From assembly GCA_000247545.1 (NCBI GenBank), contig CP003316.1:2203233-2267232 (forward strand): a DNA stretch of 64,000 nucleotides, read 5' to 3'. A model generated the notes under the pieces. It made no database searches. It had not been told where the DNA came from and worked only from the letters and a program-made list of their open reading frames with translations. The translations under genes and the position numbers were made by a program. Shown here in pieces: positions 43,808 to 53,142 of this stretch. This DNA is from Pyrobaculum oguniense TE7 (GTDB lineage Archaea; Thermoproteota; Thermoprotei; Thermoproteales; Thermoproteaceae). The first letter of the stretch is position 1. The number at the start of each line of letters is the position of its first letter.

Positions 43808-44292
43808 CCGATGGTATCATAACAGTCAGTCTCTTCGTGAGCTTCCTCACTATGTCTCCTTATGTGTATCACGGCGAAGCCCCTTTTTGTGAGGTAGTCT
43901 GCTATGAATTGCCTATGGCAGTGCCTCCAGTTCTCCTCTCTGCAGAGAATAGCCACAACACTTCTGTATGCCAGCTCTTCGAGTTGCTGGAGCTGGAGGA
44001 CGGCGGGGACGTGGTTCCTAAGTCTCCATACGTAGGCATCGAAAGTGGGCGATGTGGAGCAACCGGCTCCGGGCCCTTTTATTCCCAGCGCGCCGAGCTC
44101 TCCGAGCCACGTGTAAGTTATGCCGGCCCCCTGGAGCACGGTCTTTAGAGATTCTGCTGTGTAGTAGGGGATTTTAGAGCGTGGATATCGCCTAACGTCT
44201 ACAACTACTTCTACCTCTTTTTCTCTTAACTTGTTAAGAAAAGCCTCTGGGCGATATCCAGAATAGCCGATGGTGTAGACGAGCCTGGCCAC
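43804..44292 (-). CDS. DUF488 family protein
   Basis: This 162-residue protein has the DUF488 signature [37 protein letters not shown] and the C-terminal [23 protein letters not shown]. The last contains conserved histidines and a cysteine and a possible metal-binding site. The biochemical role of the family is not established. It is four bases from the stop of the ThDP enzyme gene and may be co-transcribed with it. Confidence 0.88.
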   Translation of the reverse strand: MARLVYTIGYSGYRPEAFLNKLREKEVEVVVDVRRYPRSKIPYYTAESLKTVLQGAGITYTWLGELGALGIKGPGAGCSTSPTFDAYVWRLRNHVPAVLQLQQLEELAYRSVVAILCREENWRHCHRQFIADYLTKRGFAVIHIRRHSEEAHEETDCYDTIG

Positions 44293-44296
44293 AGAC

Positions 44297-45946
44297 CTAG
44301 AATTTTAACGCGGCTTCTATATTCATTGGGGGGAAATCGTCGGGGTGGATTTTTACTTCCAAGAGTTTAGGTCTTTCAGAGTGCTCAGTTACGAACTTCA
44401 CAGCCTTGGGGATATCATCGTCGGAGCTTATAGACATTGCCTCAACGCCGAACGCCTCTGCTAGCTTGACGAAATCGGGATTTGTGTGTAGCGTGCCGAA
44501 GACTCTGCCCATTTTCTGCGCCCTTTGCCTTGCATATAGCACCCTATACGAATTGTCGTTTACAACTATAATTTTCACTGGGATTTTCTCCCTAGTCGCG
44601 GTTTCTAGGTCTTGTACGGTCATCATAAACTCGCCGTCTCCAACAACTGCATATACATCGCGTTCAGGCATAGAGAGTTTTGCCCCCAGCGCGGCGGGGA
44701 AGGCAAATCCCATGGCGCCTAGGTTAAAGGCCGCCAGGTAACCACGCACTGCTCTAATTTTTACAAAGCTGAAGGTGTACACAATGTGCATGCCTTGTCC
44801 TCCCACCATCACGATATCTCGGGGCAACGCCTTGTCCAGGTGGTAGAAGAACTTAGACGGGTTGACAAAGCCGTGGTAGCTTCTAGAGAGCGCCTCTTCT
44901 AGGTACGTATTCCAGCTTTTCCTCATCTCTTCTATTTCTTTATGCCAATTCGGGTCAACTTTCACATCTATCCCAGCCGCTACTAGTTTTCTGAGGAAAT
45001 CTACAGCGTCGGCGTAGAAGCGGAGAGTGTAGGGGATAGGCTTCTTCTCAGCTAATGGGTCTAGGTTGACAACAATTATATCACCCCTCGGCACATAGTT
45101 ATACCCGTAAGTCGTTGTGTCGGAGAGCCCGGCACCCACTGCGAGGACAAGATCGGCTCTTATAAGTGCTTGGTCGGCTACTGGATTGCCGCCGCCGAAG
45201 CCCGCCCTTCCTAGAAACAGCGGGTGGTCCTCGGGAAACGCCCCCCTCCCGTTTCCAGTTACAGCAACTGGTATTTGCCACCTCTCAGCGAGTTGTAAAA
45301 GTAGCCTGGCGCCTTCGTCGTTGTTTATGCCCCCTCCAGCTAGCAAAACCGGCCTTCTTGTTTTTGAAAGCAGTTCCGCCACTTTTTTCAAATCTTCGTC
45401 GGAGACAACTGGCGGAGGTCTAACATTAAACCTGCAAGGGGCAGTCTCCGAGGACATGGACCACACGTCTTCTGGAACTTCCACAAATACAGGTCCCTGT
45501 GGCGGGGAGGCCGCTGTTGAGTATGCCTCTGCGATAATTTTAGCCACATCGAGGGGCTTGTCAACTCGGAAAACGGCCTTGACAATAGGCCTTATAATAT
45601 CCCTCTGAGGCACTTCGAGCCAGGAATCAAGTCCCGCAAGCCGTCTCTTGACCGCCCCCGATATTAACAACAAAGGCGAGGTGTCCTTGTACGCGTTTGC
45701 CACAGAGATGAGCGAGTTTAAAAACCCCGGACCGGCGTGGACAACAGCTACGCCGGGTTTGCCGGTGAGCCTCCCCTCTGCGTCTGCCATGGATACTGCA
45801 ACCTGCTCGTGGCGTGTCGAGATGTATCTTATCCTGCTGTCCTTGACGGCGTCTATGAAGTCCAGGATCGATGTGCCGATTAGGCCGTAGATCCTCTTGA
45901 CGCCTAGTTGTTCAAGGCACCATACGGCGACTTGTGCCACGTTCAT
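44297..45946 (-). CDS. Thiamine diphosphate enzyme, acetolactate synthase-like
   Basis: This 549-residue ThDP enzyme has the catalytic glutamate in STRHEQVAVSMADAEG near residue 47, a central domain with RPVLLAGGGINNDEGA, and the ThDP/Mg-binding pair VVGDGEFMMT with VNDNSYRVLY near residues 435-460. It is like acetolactate synthase large subunits, but a small regulatory subunit gene is absent and the start overlaps a 2-hydroxyacid dehydrogenase, so oxalyl/keto-acid enzymes are alternatives. Next to ilvD, a branched-chain role is the simplest inference. Confidence 0.83.
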   Translation of the reverse strand: MNVAQVAVWCLEQLGVKRIYGLIGTSILDFIDAVKDSRIRYISTRHEQVAVSMADAEGRLTGKPGVAVVHAGPGFLNSLISVANAYKDTSPLLLISGAVKRRLAGLDSWLEVPQRDIIRPIVKAVFRVDKPLDVAKIIAEAYSTAASPPQGPVFVEVPEDVWSMSSETAPCRFNVRPPPVVSDEDLKKVAELLSKTRRPVLLAGGGINNDEGARLLLQLAERWQIPVAVTGNGRGAFPEDHPLFLGRAGFGGGNPVADQALIRADLVLAVGAGLSDTTTYGYNYVPRGDIIVVNLDPLAEKKPIPYTLRFYADAVDFLRKLVAAGIDVKVDPNWHKEIEEMRKSWNTYLEEALSRSYHGFVNPSKFFYHLDKALPRDIVMVGGQGMHIVYTFSFVKIRAVRGYLAAFNLGAMGFAFPAALGAKLSMPERDVYAVVGDGEFMMTVQDLETATREKIPVKIIVVNDNSYRVLYARQRAQKMGRVFGTLHTNPDFVKLAEAFGVEAMSISSDDDIPKAVKFVTEHSERPKLLEVKIHPDDFPPMNIEAALKF

Positions 45947-46947
45947 GGCATATTCACCACATTTTCAGGCTTTAGACCTGCAAGCACTCTCAACACGTTA
46001 TCTAGCGTCACGTTGATAATTCTCATCCTAGCCTCATTGGTGGCGCCGGCGATATGCGGCGTGACGATGACGTTGAAGCCCTCCCTTGCGACCTGTAACA
46101 ATGGATGATCCGGAGGCGGGGGCTCGACGGAGAATACGTCTACCCCCACCCCGGCAATCCAGCCCTCGCGCACAGCTTTAGCGAGTGCCTCTTCGTCGGT
46201 GATCTCGCCGCGCGAGACGTTGATAAGCACCGCGGTGGGCTTCATCATCCTAAGCTCCCGCTCCCCGATCATGCCCCTTGTCTTCTCTGTAAGAGGCACG
46301 TGGATGCTAAGCACATCGCTCTCCGCCAGCAATCTGTTGAAAGGCCTATACTCGACTCCCAGTTTTTCCGCATCTTCCCTCCTCACGACGTCGTAGTAAA
46401 TAACTTTGGCACCAAAAGCTAGGACCCTTATGGCGACCTCCTTTCCAATTCTGCCCATGCCGAGTATCCCCCATGTTTTGCCATAGAGCTCCCCAATAGT
46501 GTTCATGAGCTCCCCCTGCGTCCACTGGCCGTTAACTAGCTTCTGGTGAGCGTACACAGCTCTCTTCAACAACATCAAGGCCAGCATTATGGTGTGCTCG
46601 GCCACAGAGATGGAGTTAGCCCCACCGATATTCGCCACTGGGATGCCCCTCTTTGCGCAAGCTACGACATCTATGTGGTCGTAGCCGGTGCTTGGCTGTT
46701 GAATTAGTTTCACCTTAGACATTTTTTGGCACAAATCGGCGTCGATTTTAATTCTGAAGGTGTAGTCGCCAACCACAACGTCTGCGTCGGCAACCTGGCG
46801 AGCTACCTCCTCGTAATTGGGCTCGAAGAGGGTAACAACTTCAATATCTTCGATGGGTATGCCATATTTTTGAGCAATGGGCGTAGCCCACATTTTTATC
46901 AATGCCTCAGGTACAGGCGATAAGACAACAACTTTGTATTTAGCCAT
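45943..46947 (-). CDS. D-2-hydroxyacid dehydrogenase family protein
   Basis: This 334-residue NAD(P)-dependent dehydrogenase reduces a 2-keto acid or oxidises a 2-hydroxyacid. It has the Rossmann glycine motif GILGMGRIGKEVA and the catalytic arginine in INVSRGEITDE. The glutamate is in GVGVDVFSVEPPPPDHP and the histidine in IVTPHIAGATNEARM. Phosphoglycerate, glyoxylate or other keto acids are possible substrates. Its stop overlaps the ThDP gene start (ATGA), a strong sign of a shared pathway. An A/T-rich promoter region lies upstream. Confidence 0.9.
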   Translation of the reverse strand: MAKYKVVVLSPVPEALIKMWATPIAQKYGIPIEDIEVVTLFEPNYEEVARQVADADVVVGDYTFRIKIDADLCQKMSKVKLIQQPSTGYDHIDVVACAKRGIPVANIGGANSISVAEHTIMLALMLLKRAVYAHQKLVNGQWTQGELMNTIGELYGKTWGILGMGRIGKEVAIRVLAFGAKVIYYDVVRREDAEKLGVEYRPFNRLLAESDVLSIHVPLTEKTRGMIGERELRMMKPTAVLINVSRGEITDEEALAKAVREGWIAGVGVDVFSVEPPPPDHPLLQVAREGFNVIVTPHIAGATNEARMRIINVTLDNVLRVLAGLKPENVVNMP

Positions 46948-47130
46948 AATATATGCAAATAAAAGCCATATTTAACTATTCAATATAAAAAATGTAAAGA
47001 AACAAATAAGAAACAATTTTTATTTATAAAGAATTTTTCAAGGCAATACTCTAAGTACACAAGGAGCCACATGCATTTTGAGCCGGAAGGATTTCAACAA
47101 ACTCTTTAAAACAAGCAGTAGTGGCACCAC

Positions 47131-48138
47131 ATGTCGCAGATTTTGAAAAGATACGACCTGGACAAGCTTGCGGTTGCCACCATCGCATCACATACAGCTT
47201 TGCAAATCCTCAGAGGGGCAAAAAAATACGGATTTAGAACAATCGCCATAGCAAAGAACGAGGACATCGCCCAGTTCTACAAGCAGTTTTTCTTCATAGA
47301 TGAGGTGTGGACTGGGGATTTCTCCAACTTTAGAAAAACTGCCGAAAGGCTCGTAGCGGAAAACGCCCTGTTGATACCCCACGGCTCCTACGTCGAATAT
47401 GTCGGCTGGAGACAAGCTCTGGAAGCCCCAGTCCCTACGCTCGGCTGTAGAGAGTTGTTGAGATGGGAGGCCGACCAGTACAAAAAGATGGCGTTGTTGG
47501 AAGAGGCTGGGATACCCATCCCCCGGGTGTACAGATCACCAACGGAGGTGGACGGGCCTGTTATCTTGAAGCTCTTCGGCGCAAAGGGCGGCAGGGGCTA
47601 CTTCGTGGCTAAGGGCAGGGAGGAACTGGAGGCTAGGCTAAAGGCGCTGGGCGAGGAGTACATCATACAAGAGTACCTCTTCGGCGTGCCGGCCTACTAC
47701 CACTACTTCGCCTCGCCTGTCTACTCCCGCATCGAAGTTTTCGGCGCCGACATCCGCTACGAATCCAACGTTGACGGCAGGACCTTCGGCTGGGCCGAGC
47801 CGACCTTCGTCGTGGTGGGTAACCTGCCGCTGGTGCTCAGGGAATCCCTCTTGCCCATCATTCACAAATACGGAGTCCAGTTCGCCAAGGCCGTGGAGAG
47901 GCGGGTTGGATGCAGGTTGGCCGGCCCCTACTGCTTGGAGTCGATAATAAAAGACGACATGTCCATCGTGGTGTTTGAGTTCTCTGGGAGAATCGTGGCG
48001 GGGACAAACATCTACATGGGCTACGGCTCGCCCTACTCCGTCCTCTACTTCGACAAACCAATGGACATGGGCGAGAGGATAGCCCACGAAATAAGAGAAG
48101 CCGCAAAAGCTGGCAAACTAGATCAGCTGTTTACTTAG
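47131..48138 (+). CDS. purP: Formate-dependent AICAR formyltransferase PurP
   Basis: PurP is the archaeal enzyme forming FAICAR from AICAR, formate and ATP, in purine synthesis. The 335-residue ATP-grasp protein begins with AVATIASHTALQILRGAKKYG. It has LKLFGAKGGRGYFVA, EEYIIQEYLFGVPAYYHYF and VFEFSGRIVAGTNIYMGYG, which match the family. ATG 47131 is about 22 bases after TTTAAAAC. A clear paralogue lies at 48757-49800. Confidence 0.9.
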   Translation: MSQILKRYDLDKLAVATIASHTALQILRGAKKYGFRTIAIAKNEDIAQFYKQFFFIDEVWTGDFSNFRKTAERLVAENALLIPHGSYVEYVGWRQALEAPVPTLGCRELLRWEADQYKKMALLEEAGIPIPRVYRSPTEVDGPVILKLFGAKGGRGYFVAKGREELEARLKALGEEYIIQEYLFGVPAYYHYFASPVYSRIEVFGADIRYESNVDGRTFGWAEPTFVVVGNLPLVLRESLLPIIHKYGVQFAKAVERRVGCRLAGPYCLESIIKDDMSIVVFEFSGRIVAGTNIYMGYGSPYSVLYFDKPMDMGERIAHEIREAAKAGKLDQLFT

Positions 48139-48165
48139 TGAAAAATTATCTTTGTCAACAATCCT

Positions 48166-48441
48166 CTACTTAAGCTCTTCCTCTGTCTTCCGGCGCTTGA
48201 CGGCTTGGTCAAATATTATCCAGTTCCGGTACCACTCCTCGTTTATCCTCTTCAGCTCTGTTAGTATAATCTTCGTCAGCTCCTTCGCCGTTACGTTGTC
48301 CTTGTCCAATACGAAGCACTCAACTTTCTTCGCGATCATCCTAGCAACGTCCGGCGGAGCACCTGCCTTAAGCACACTTACAACAATCTTTTCGGGAATA
48401 AACTCCTCCATCCTGCCATCTCTCTTCACCACCTTAACCAT
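48166..48441 (-). CDS. Stand-alone ATP-cone domain protein
   Basis: This 91-residue protein consists essentially of one ATP-cone domain, a regulatory nucleotide-binding fold found at the N-terminus of ribonucleotide reductase and in NrdR. It has VVKRDGRMEEFIPEKIVVSV, APPDVARMIAKKVE and TAKELTKIILTELKRIN. NrdR-type proteins also have a zinc ribbon, absent here. As an isolated domain it may act as an allosteric subunit or repressor partner. ATG 48441 follows AATATTTAAAATAC by about 15-25 bases. Confidence 0.82.
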   Translation of the reverse strand: MVKVVKRDGRMEEFIPEKIVVSVLKAGAPPDVARMIAKKVECFVLDKDNVTAKELTKIILTELKRINEEWYRNWIIFDQAVKRRKTEEELK

Positions 48442-48548
48442 GAAAGGCCCTACAGAGTATTTTAAATATTGCCTGCCCCCGGCGTCTGTCGACTGGACTT
48501 AGCCTTTTGTTAGGAATAGTGTTTATAAAAATGTGGCCCCCTCAGTGC

Positions 48549-48767
48549 GTGATTGAGGTACGAGTTGACAGGTGGCTATGCACTGGTTGCGGCTTATGCC
48601 AGGGCCTCGTCTTCACGCTGGAGAAGGGCTACTCAGCCGTGCGGCCTGAGTTCCGCACAAACGAGGACGGGACTGAGGGCCTTGTGGATCTGAAGTATTT
48701 AGATAACGTAAAGCGTGCCGCCAGGGCCTGCCCTAACGGGGGGATAAGCTGGCGCCTCAAGTCGTGA
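48549..48767 (+). CDS. Small single-cluster ferredoxin
   Basis: This 72-residue ferredoxin has [14 protein letters not shown] with three cysteines and the fourth in [11 protein letters not shown], enough for one [4Fe-4S] cluster. GTG 48549 lies about 22-27 bases after GTTTATAAAA, the preferred start; a longer frame to 48507 is not needed. Its gene overlaps the convergent PurP-like gene by 11 bases. It may pass electrons to an unidentified reductase. Confidence 0.85.
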   Translation: MIEVRVDRWLCTGCGLCQGLVFTLEKGYSAVRPEFRTNEDGTEGLVDLKYLDNVKRAARACPNGGISWRLKS

Positions 48768-49800
48768 CCTCCTCCAGCCTCTTCTGCTCGGCAGCCTCTC
48801 TTATCTCCATTGCAATCCTCCTCCCAATGGATATGGGCTTGCCGAAGTAGAGCTTCGAGTACTGCCCCCCGATCCCTATGTAGACGTTGGTGCCTCCCCC
48901 GATGCGCGGAGCCACGTCGTACACCACGAGATCTAGCTGGGGAGTTACTATGAACTGTAGGGTGAAGGGGCCGATCACGCCCGGCGGCACCAGCCTTCTG
49001 GTAGCCTCCAAGAAGCGGTACCCAATGTCGAAGACCTTTTCGAGGAGGGACTCCCTAATCGTGGCGGGCTCGTGGCCCACCTCGATGTAGCGCACATCCG
49101 GGTCGAGGTCTAGCTGGTCCCTCGCTGGGAGGCGGAACACCCCGTCTAAGTTGGACTGAATCCTCCTGTCGAAACTGTGTAGCTCCAGCCTCTTCCGGAG
49201 GGGGGAGTAGAAGTAGTTGGCGTTGAAGTGGGCCCCCAGCACCAGTTCCTCAATGGAGGCGGCCTCTAGATCCTCGAGCCTTATGACCCCGGCCTCCGCC
49301 AGCCTCTTGGCCTTCCTCCACAAGTCGTCTCTGTCCCTCGCCACGAAGAAGCCCCGCTCGACCCTCCGCTCGGCCTCTGGCATCTTCACTATGACGGGGC
49401 GGTCCACCTCGTCGGGGCGGAAGGTCCTAGGTCTCTTGACCCCAGCCTCGTCTAGGAGGCGGTAGTAGCTCTGTGGACCTGTCCGCTCCTCCCACCTCAG
49501 CAGATATCTGTTCCCGAAGACGGGGACGGGGAACCTCCTCTCTATGTTGTCGTAGCCGACGTACACGGCGAATGAGCGGTTCGGCACAAACACGGAGCCT
49601 TCAGCCTTAAGCATATCGACAATACTCAAGATGTCTACATAGTCGTCAAGAACTATGAGCTTGTCCACTACGGGGAACTCCCTGTAGGCCCGGTCGCGGC
49701 CCTTCTTCGCCACAGCTACCGTCCTCAACCCCTCGTCCTTGGCGCCGTCTAGCACGTCGAGGGCGCTGTGGCTGGCCAACACGGCCACTGAAACCGCCAT
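48757..49800 (-). CDS. Second PurP-like ATP-grasp protein
   Basis: This is a 347-residue paralogue of PurP, recognisable from the start ([20 protein letters not shown]), [20 protein letters not shown] and [21 protein letters not shown]. Compared with 47131-48138, the ATP-loop region differs (no GAKGGRGYF) and residues around [10 protein letters not shown] differ, so it may bind a different substrate or be a non-catalytic partner. Archaea often carry two PurP paralogues. Start ATG 49800. Confidence 0.87.
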   Translation of the reverse strand: MAVSVAVLASHSALDVLDGAKDEGLRTVAVAKKGRDRAYREFPVVDKLIVLDDYVDILSIVDMLKAEGSVFVPNRSFAVYVGYDNIERRFPVPVFGNRYLLRWEERTGPQSYYRLLDEAGVKRPRTFRPDEVDRPVIVKMPEAERRVERGFFVARDRDDLWRKAKRLAEAGVIRLEDLEAASIEELVLGAHFNANYFYSPLRKRLELHSFDRRIQSNLDGVFRLPARDQLDLDPDVRYIEVGHEPATIRESLLEKVFDIGYRFLEATRRLVPPGVIGPFTLQFIVTPQLDLVVYDVAPRIGGGTNVYIGIGGQYSKLYFGKPISIGRRIAMEIREAAEQKRLEEVTT

Positions 49801-49879
49801 AGCTGGATGAGTGGTGGAATTTAAAGAAATTTCTCCCCCTTCTATAATATCGTTTAAATATTAGTTGTTGCAAACGGCT

Positions 49880-51076
49880 ATGGATCTCCTTTCTCCTCTT
49901 TCAGCCGTTATTTTGACTTACAGAGAAGCCGACGCCAATGCATTGGGGCGGATAGGCGAGGAGATGAGGCGTTGCATCGAGGTTATTGGACCCAAGACTC
50001 CAATGTTCGTCCTCCACACGTGCCACAGAGTAGAGGCCTACCTCTACGGCGCCTCGGAGGAAGAACTCTCCAGCCTTGTGGAGCGCTACAAAAGGCACGT
50101 GGAGTCGGCGCGGATTCTTAGAGGGATCGAGGCCGCCAGGCACCTCTTCAGAGTGGCGGCTGGGCTTGAGTCCATGTTGCTGGGAGAGACGGACATCCTC
50201 GGACAGCTTGAGGAGGCCTATGACAGGCAGGTGAGGGCTGGGTTCACCCGGGGTCTTTTAAAGACAGTGGTGGAGAGGGCGGTGAGGGTGGGTAAAAAGG
50301 TTAGGACTGAGACGGGGATTTCCAGAGGGCCCGCTGGGCTGGGCTCTCTTTCTATTATATACGTCTCCCAGTTCGTGGACTTGAAGAGCGCCAAGGTGGC
50401 GGTTCTTGGGGCGGGGGCTGTGGGGGCTGGGCTGGCCAAGGAGCTGGCGGAGAGGGGGGTGGCGAAGCTACATATACTCAACCGTACTCTCGAAAAGGCT
50501 ACAGAGGTGGCAAAGAAGACGGGGGCCGAGGCGAGGCCCCTCACTAGGGAGGAGGTGGAAAGATGCCTCTTAGAGTGCGACGTGGTTTTCTCAGCAGTAC
50601 ACACCTTAGAATACGTGATAGACATGATCCCGCCGGGAGCCTCAGTAAAGGTTGTGGTGGATTTGGGTGTTCCCCAGTCAGTCGCGCCGGGCCTCCCGGT
50701 CAAGGTGGTGAGGCTCTCCGACTTGGCCGAGCTGGCTCAGAGGTACAGCGCCTTGCGAAAAGAGGAGGCGAAGAAGGCAGAGGCCATAGTTGAGGAGGAG
50801 CTAGAGATGCTCCCCAAGGCCCTTGCGAAGAGGGCTGTGGAGGAGGCCGTGGCCGAGGTTATGGCAAGGGCAATGGAGATCGCTGAGGAGGAGGGAAGGA
50901 GGGCTGGTTGCGAGGTGGCTCAGCTCGCAGCTAAGACGACGGTGAAGCGACTCCTACTGCCCATAGTCGAGGAGTTGAAGAAAATGGCGGAGAACGGCCG
51001 AGTGGAGCATGCATTGGAGGTGTCGCAGATATTTACAAGGCTTGTGGGGCGCCCCGTGGAGAGCCACAAAACTTAA
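49880..51076 (+). CDS. hemA: Glutamyl-tRNA reductase
   Basis: HemA reduces glutamyl-tRNA(Glu) to glutamate semialdehyde with NADPH, the first step of the C5 heme route. The 398-residue protein has [16 protein letters not shown] with the catalytic cysteine, [22 protein letters not shown], and the NADPH-binding [24 protein letters not shown] 49880 is about 23 bases after TTTAAATA; a TTG at 49865 is less likely. The last codons lie in a repeat shared with the paREP2 relic. Confidence 0.95.
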   Translation: MDLLSPLSAVILTYREADANALGRIGEEMRRCIEVIGPKTPMFVLHTCHRVEAYLYGASEEELSSLVERYKRHVESARILRGIEAARHLFRVAAGLESMLLGETDILGQLEEAYDRQVRAGFTRGLLKTVVERAVRVGKKVRTETGISRGPAGLGSLSIIYVSQFVDLKSAKVAVLGAGAVGAGLAKELAERGVAKLHILNRTLEKATEVAKKTGAEARPLTREEVERCLLECDVVFSAVHTLEYVIDMIPPGASVKVVVDLGVPQSVAPGLPVKVVRLSDLAELAQRYSALRKEEAKKAEAIVEEELEMLPKALAKRAVEEAVAEVMARAMEIAEEEGRRAGCEVAQLAAKTTVKRLLLPIVEELKKMAENGRVEHALEVSQIFTRLVGRPVESHKT

Positions 51077-51090
51077 AAACAGCAAAGTAG
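51048..51090 (+). repeat. Inverted repeat arm A (hemA end/tRNA promoter)
   Basis: This 43-base stretch matches 52160-52202 in inverted orientation: 33 bases identical (from GGCGCCCCGTGG on), then two mismatches, then CAAAGTAG identical. It encodes the last hemA residues and contains CTTAAAAAC, the TATA box for the following tRNA. Confidence 0.75.
51071..51080 (+). promoter_or_regulatory. tRNA-Pro TATA box
   Basis: ACTTAAAAAC lies about 26 bases upstream of the mature 5' end of the tRNA at 51102. It falls inside inverted-repeat arm A and just after the hemA stop (51074-51076). Confidence 0.6.
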
Positions 51091-51101
51091 AGGGGAGTAA
51101 C

Positions 51102-51176
51102 GGGGCCGTAGTCTAGCCTGGCTAGGATGCGCGGTTCGGGTCCGCGTGACCCCGGGTTCAAATCCCGGCGGCCCCA
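51102..51176 (+). tRNA. tRNA-Pro (anticodon CGG)
   Basis: The cloverleaf is complete: acceptor GGGGCCG/CGGCCCC, anticodon stem CGCGG/CCGCG around the loop TTCGGGT, T-arm CCGGG/CCCGG with TTCAAAT, and discriminator A at 51176. CGG at positions 34-36 reads CCG, proline. No intron is present and the CCA end is not encoded, so it is added after processing. Confidence 0.93.
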
Positions 51177-51212
51177 CTGGCCTTTTAGTCCGGCGTCTTG
51201 CTCGGCTGTGGG

Positions 51213-52265
51213 CTACTCGGCCATCACCTCGGCGTACCACCTTAAAAGCCCCCAGCCGACGCCCTTAATCCTCGCCATGGCGAACAAGTGCTTGGCGGTG
51301 AGTGTCACCACGCCATTTCTGCCCTTCAGCTTGTCGTCTCCCGTCAACGCCGCGAGGACGGCGGCTTTCTCCACGTTTAGCCTCACACTGGCTCTGATCG
51401 CCTCACCCGTATCCACGCGCCAGGTGAAGGAGAGGGACATCACGCCGCCGTTTACTTCGTACTCCACCTCTATCCTCGGCCTGCCGTCTTCCCACATTCT
51501 TCCCACTGCACCCACACATCTTTAACCACGGCTTTTATCCCCCTCTCCGGGTCTTCTACAACCATCCCCTTGGATTTACTGTTTCCGCCTCCCCAGCTGG
51601 CTTCAAATACTCCTCCACGAGGGTCGTAGAAGCCCCTCGCCTTTACTATTTCCTCCAGACGTCTGACGGCCCTTTCGGCCCGCCCCACGCCTTGCCTAGC
51701 CAGCTCTTCAAGCTTCCAAAGGCCGGCCCAGAGCTTGAGATGGATGTAGGCTCTCTCATCTTTCTCAGGCTTCTTGGCGGTGAAGTGCACCCCTCCACAA
51801 AGCCCGCCTCCTTCAGCGCCTTTACCGCGATCTCGAAGGCTTCAGCCTAGCCCGGGTGGTAGGCGATTACCAGTTGCTCGGATTTGCCGGCTTTTTCACC
51901 AATACGCTCATCTCCACTCCGGCTATCTCCACGACGTTGGGGCCGGCGGCTAGCTCCCTCAGCAGATACTCACTCTTCCCGCCGTCTATCACGCCGCATC
52001 TCTGTAGCTCCTCTACAAGGGCCTTCACAGCCTCCAGCCACTCAGGTCGGCGTATCGCCGTGATTGAGTCGGTGTATAGCTGTACGCGCCAATCCTTGCC
52101 GTAATTCTTCGCCTCGGCCTCCGCGCCTAGCGCGCTTAGTATTGAGGCGAGGCGCTCCGCTACTTTGTAGTTTTTAAGTTTTGTGGCTCTCCACGGGGCG
52201 CCTTTATTGCGATCTTCCCTACCGATATTGGCGAGCTCTCCTTTATCTGGAAGACGCTTGTGCGG
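51213..52265 (-). pseudogene. paREP2 family relic
   Basis: The reading (minus strand) is in pieces: [18 protein letters not shown], then NYKVAERLASILSALGAEAEA and VIDGGKSEYLLRELAAGP. Next come KSEQLVIAYHPG (ended by TAG), AEAFEIAVKALKEAGFVEG and HFTAKKPEKDERAYIHLKL, with the C-terminus ARIKGVGWGLLRWYAEVMAE stopping at 51213. At least four frameshifts and one stop separate these blocks. This is a repeat family of Pyrobaculum genomes whose function is not established. The 5' end contains inverted-repeat arm B. Confidence 0.85.
52160..52202 (-). repeat. Inverted repeat arm B (in the paREP2 relic)
   Basis: Reverse complement of 51048-51090 with two mismatches. In the paREP2 relic it encodes [11 protein letters not shown] and includes the first frameshift at its A-run. 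The two arms flank tRNA-Pro and most of the relic. Confidence 0.75.
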
Positions 52266-52266
52266 G

Positions 52267-52809
52267 CTAGTAGTTTGTTGCGATATCGGCTTGCCTGTAC
52301 CTGCTTATTATTATGGGCAGAGTTCTTCTTAGGTACTCGATAAAGGTTGGTTGCTCGGCTAAGGGGGGGAGGAGATTGGCTTGGCATCTGCTGTACTTAG
52401 CCGAGATTTTTTTGTAAATATAGCCTCGGGTGAGGACCACAGGAGCCGCCGTTTCTACACAGGGGGCGTCTTCAATGTTAGGTTCCCCTTCTAGGAACGC
52501 CACTGGGAGCCCCAGCGCCGCCACGTCGCCGCGGTCTGGGCCGTGGAAAATGTAGAGCTGGGCGCCGAGGCCTTTTAAATAGTCGGCGAAGCCGGGCCAG
52601 CGCAGAAGAGGGGGGGCCTTCACCGTGGCTACCTCTGCTGCGTGTCTGTAATCTGCGCCGTCTGCCACGAACATAGGCACGCCGACGCCGCCTCTGAACC
52701 TAGGCTCCGCCTCCATGAAGGCGTACCCCACTCCGAGTGCCCTCGCCAGCTCGGCTGCCTGCAAGTTGTGGTCGGGGTCCCGGGAGCCGTGGAAAATCAA
52801 CACAATCAC
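52267..52809 (-). CDS. CbiX/SirB-like chelatase
   Basis: This 180-residue protein resembles class II chelatases that insert iron or cobalt into sirohydrochlorin. It starts VIVLIFHGSRDPDHN, where the HGSRDP histidine is the catalytic/metal ligand, followed by YAFMEAEPRFRGG and VPMFVADGADYRHAAEV. The C-terminal domain is less conserved. Within this heme locus ferrochelation to siroheme is the likely role. GTG 52809 is about 20-27 bases after CTTTTTAAG. Its 3' end abuts the paREP2 relic. Confidence 0.8.
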   Translation of the reverse strand: MIVLIFHGSRDPDHNLQAAELARALGVGYAFMEAEPRFRGGVGVPMFVADGADYRHAAEVATVKAPPLLRWPGFADYLKGLGAQLYIFHGPDRGDVAALGLPVAFLEGEPNIEDAPCVETAAPVVLTRGYIYKKISAKYSRCQANLLPPLAEQPTFIEYLRRTLPIIISRYRQADIATNY

Positions 52810-52838
52810 GTGTGCTCAGCGACTCGTCTTAAAAAGCT

Positions 52839-53087
52839 TTAGTCAAAAATCTCCTCGAAAAATTCGAAGATGCCTCTCTTCTTCCTCTCTGTCTTATACC
52901 TCTCCTCCCACCTCCTGTAGTCCTCGTAGCTGTAGTACTCGTCGTGGTATTCCCTTACCTTTGCGAGTAATTTGTTCAGCTCCCCGCCGTCTAGCCACAC
53001 GCCGCCGCATTTAGGGCAGGTGTCCACCTCTATTTCATACACGATGCGGGGCCTTAGCTCGATCCCGCAAATGGGGCAGAGCTTCAC
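52839..53087 (-). CDS. TFIIB-type zinc-ribbon protein
   Basis: This 82-residue protein has LCPICGIELRPRIVYEIEVDT and CPKCGGVWLDGGELNKLL, the zf-TFIIB signature with WLD and an E at fixed distance, followed by a helical charged tail. These small proteins are found in many archaea and bacteria and their function is not known. The gene lies between the chelatase and the radical SAM heme gene on the same strand and may be co-transcribed. Confidence 0.83.
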   Translation of the reverse strand: MKLCPICGIELRPRIVYEIEVDTCPKCGGVWLDGGELNKLLAKVREYHDEYYSYEDYRRWEERYKTERKKRGIFEFFEEIFD

Positions 53088-53142
53088 AAAACGCCGCCTT
53101 TTTGGCGGTTTTAAACATTTCGCCGTGCCCCGGCGCCGTGGG

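Noticed and set aside
51102-51176. Intron in tRNA-Pro
   Set aside because: The anticodon stem and loop are contiguous and canonical, leaving no room for an inserted sequence.
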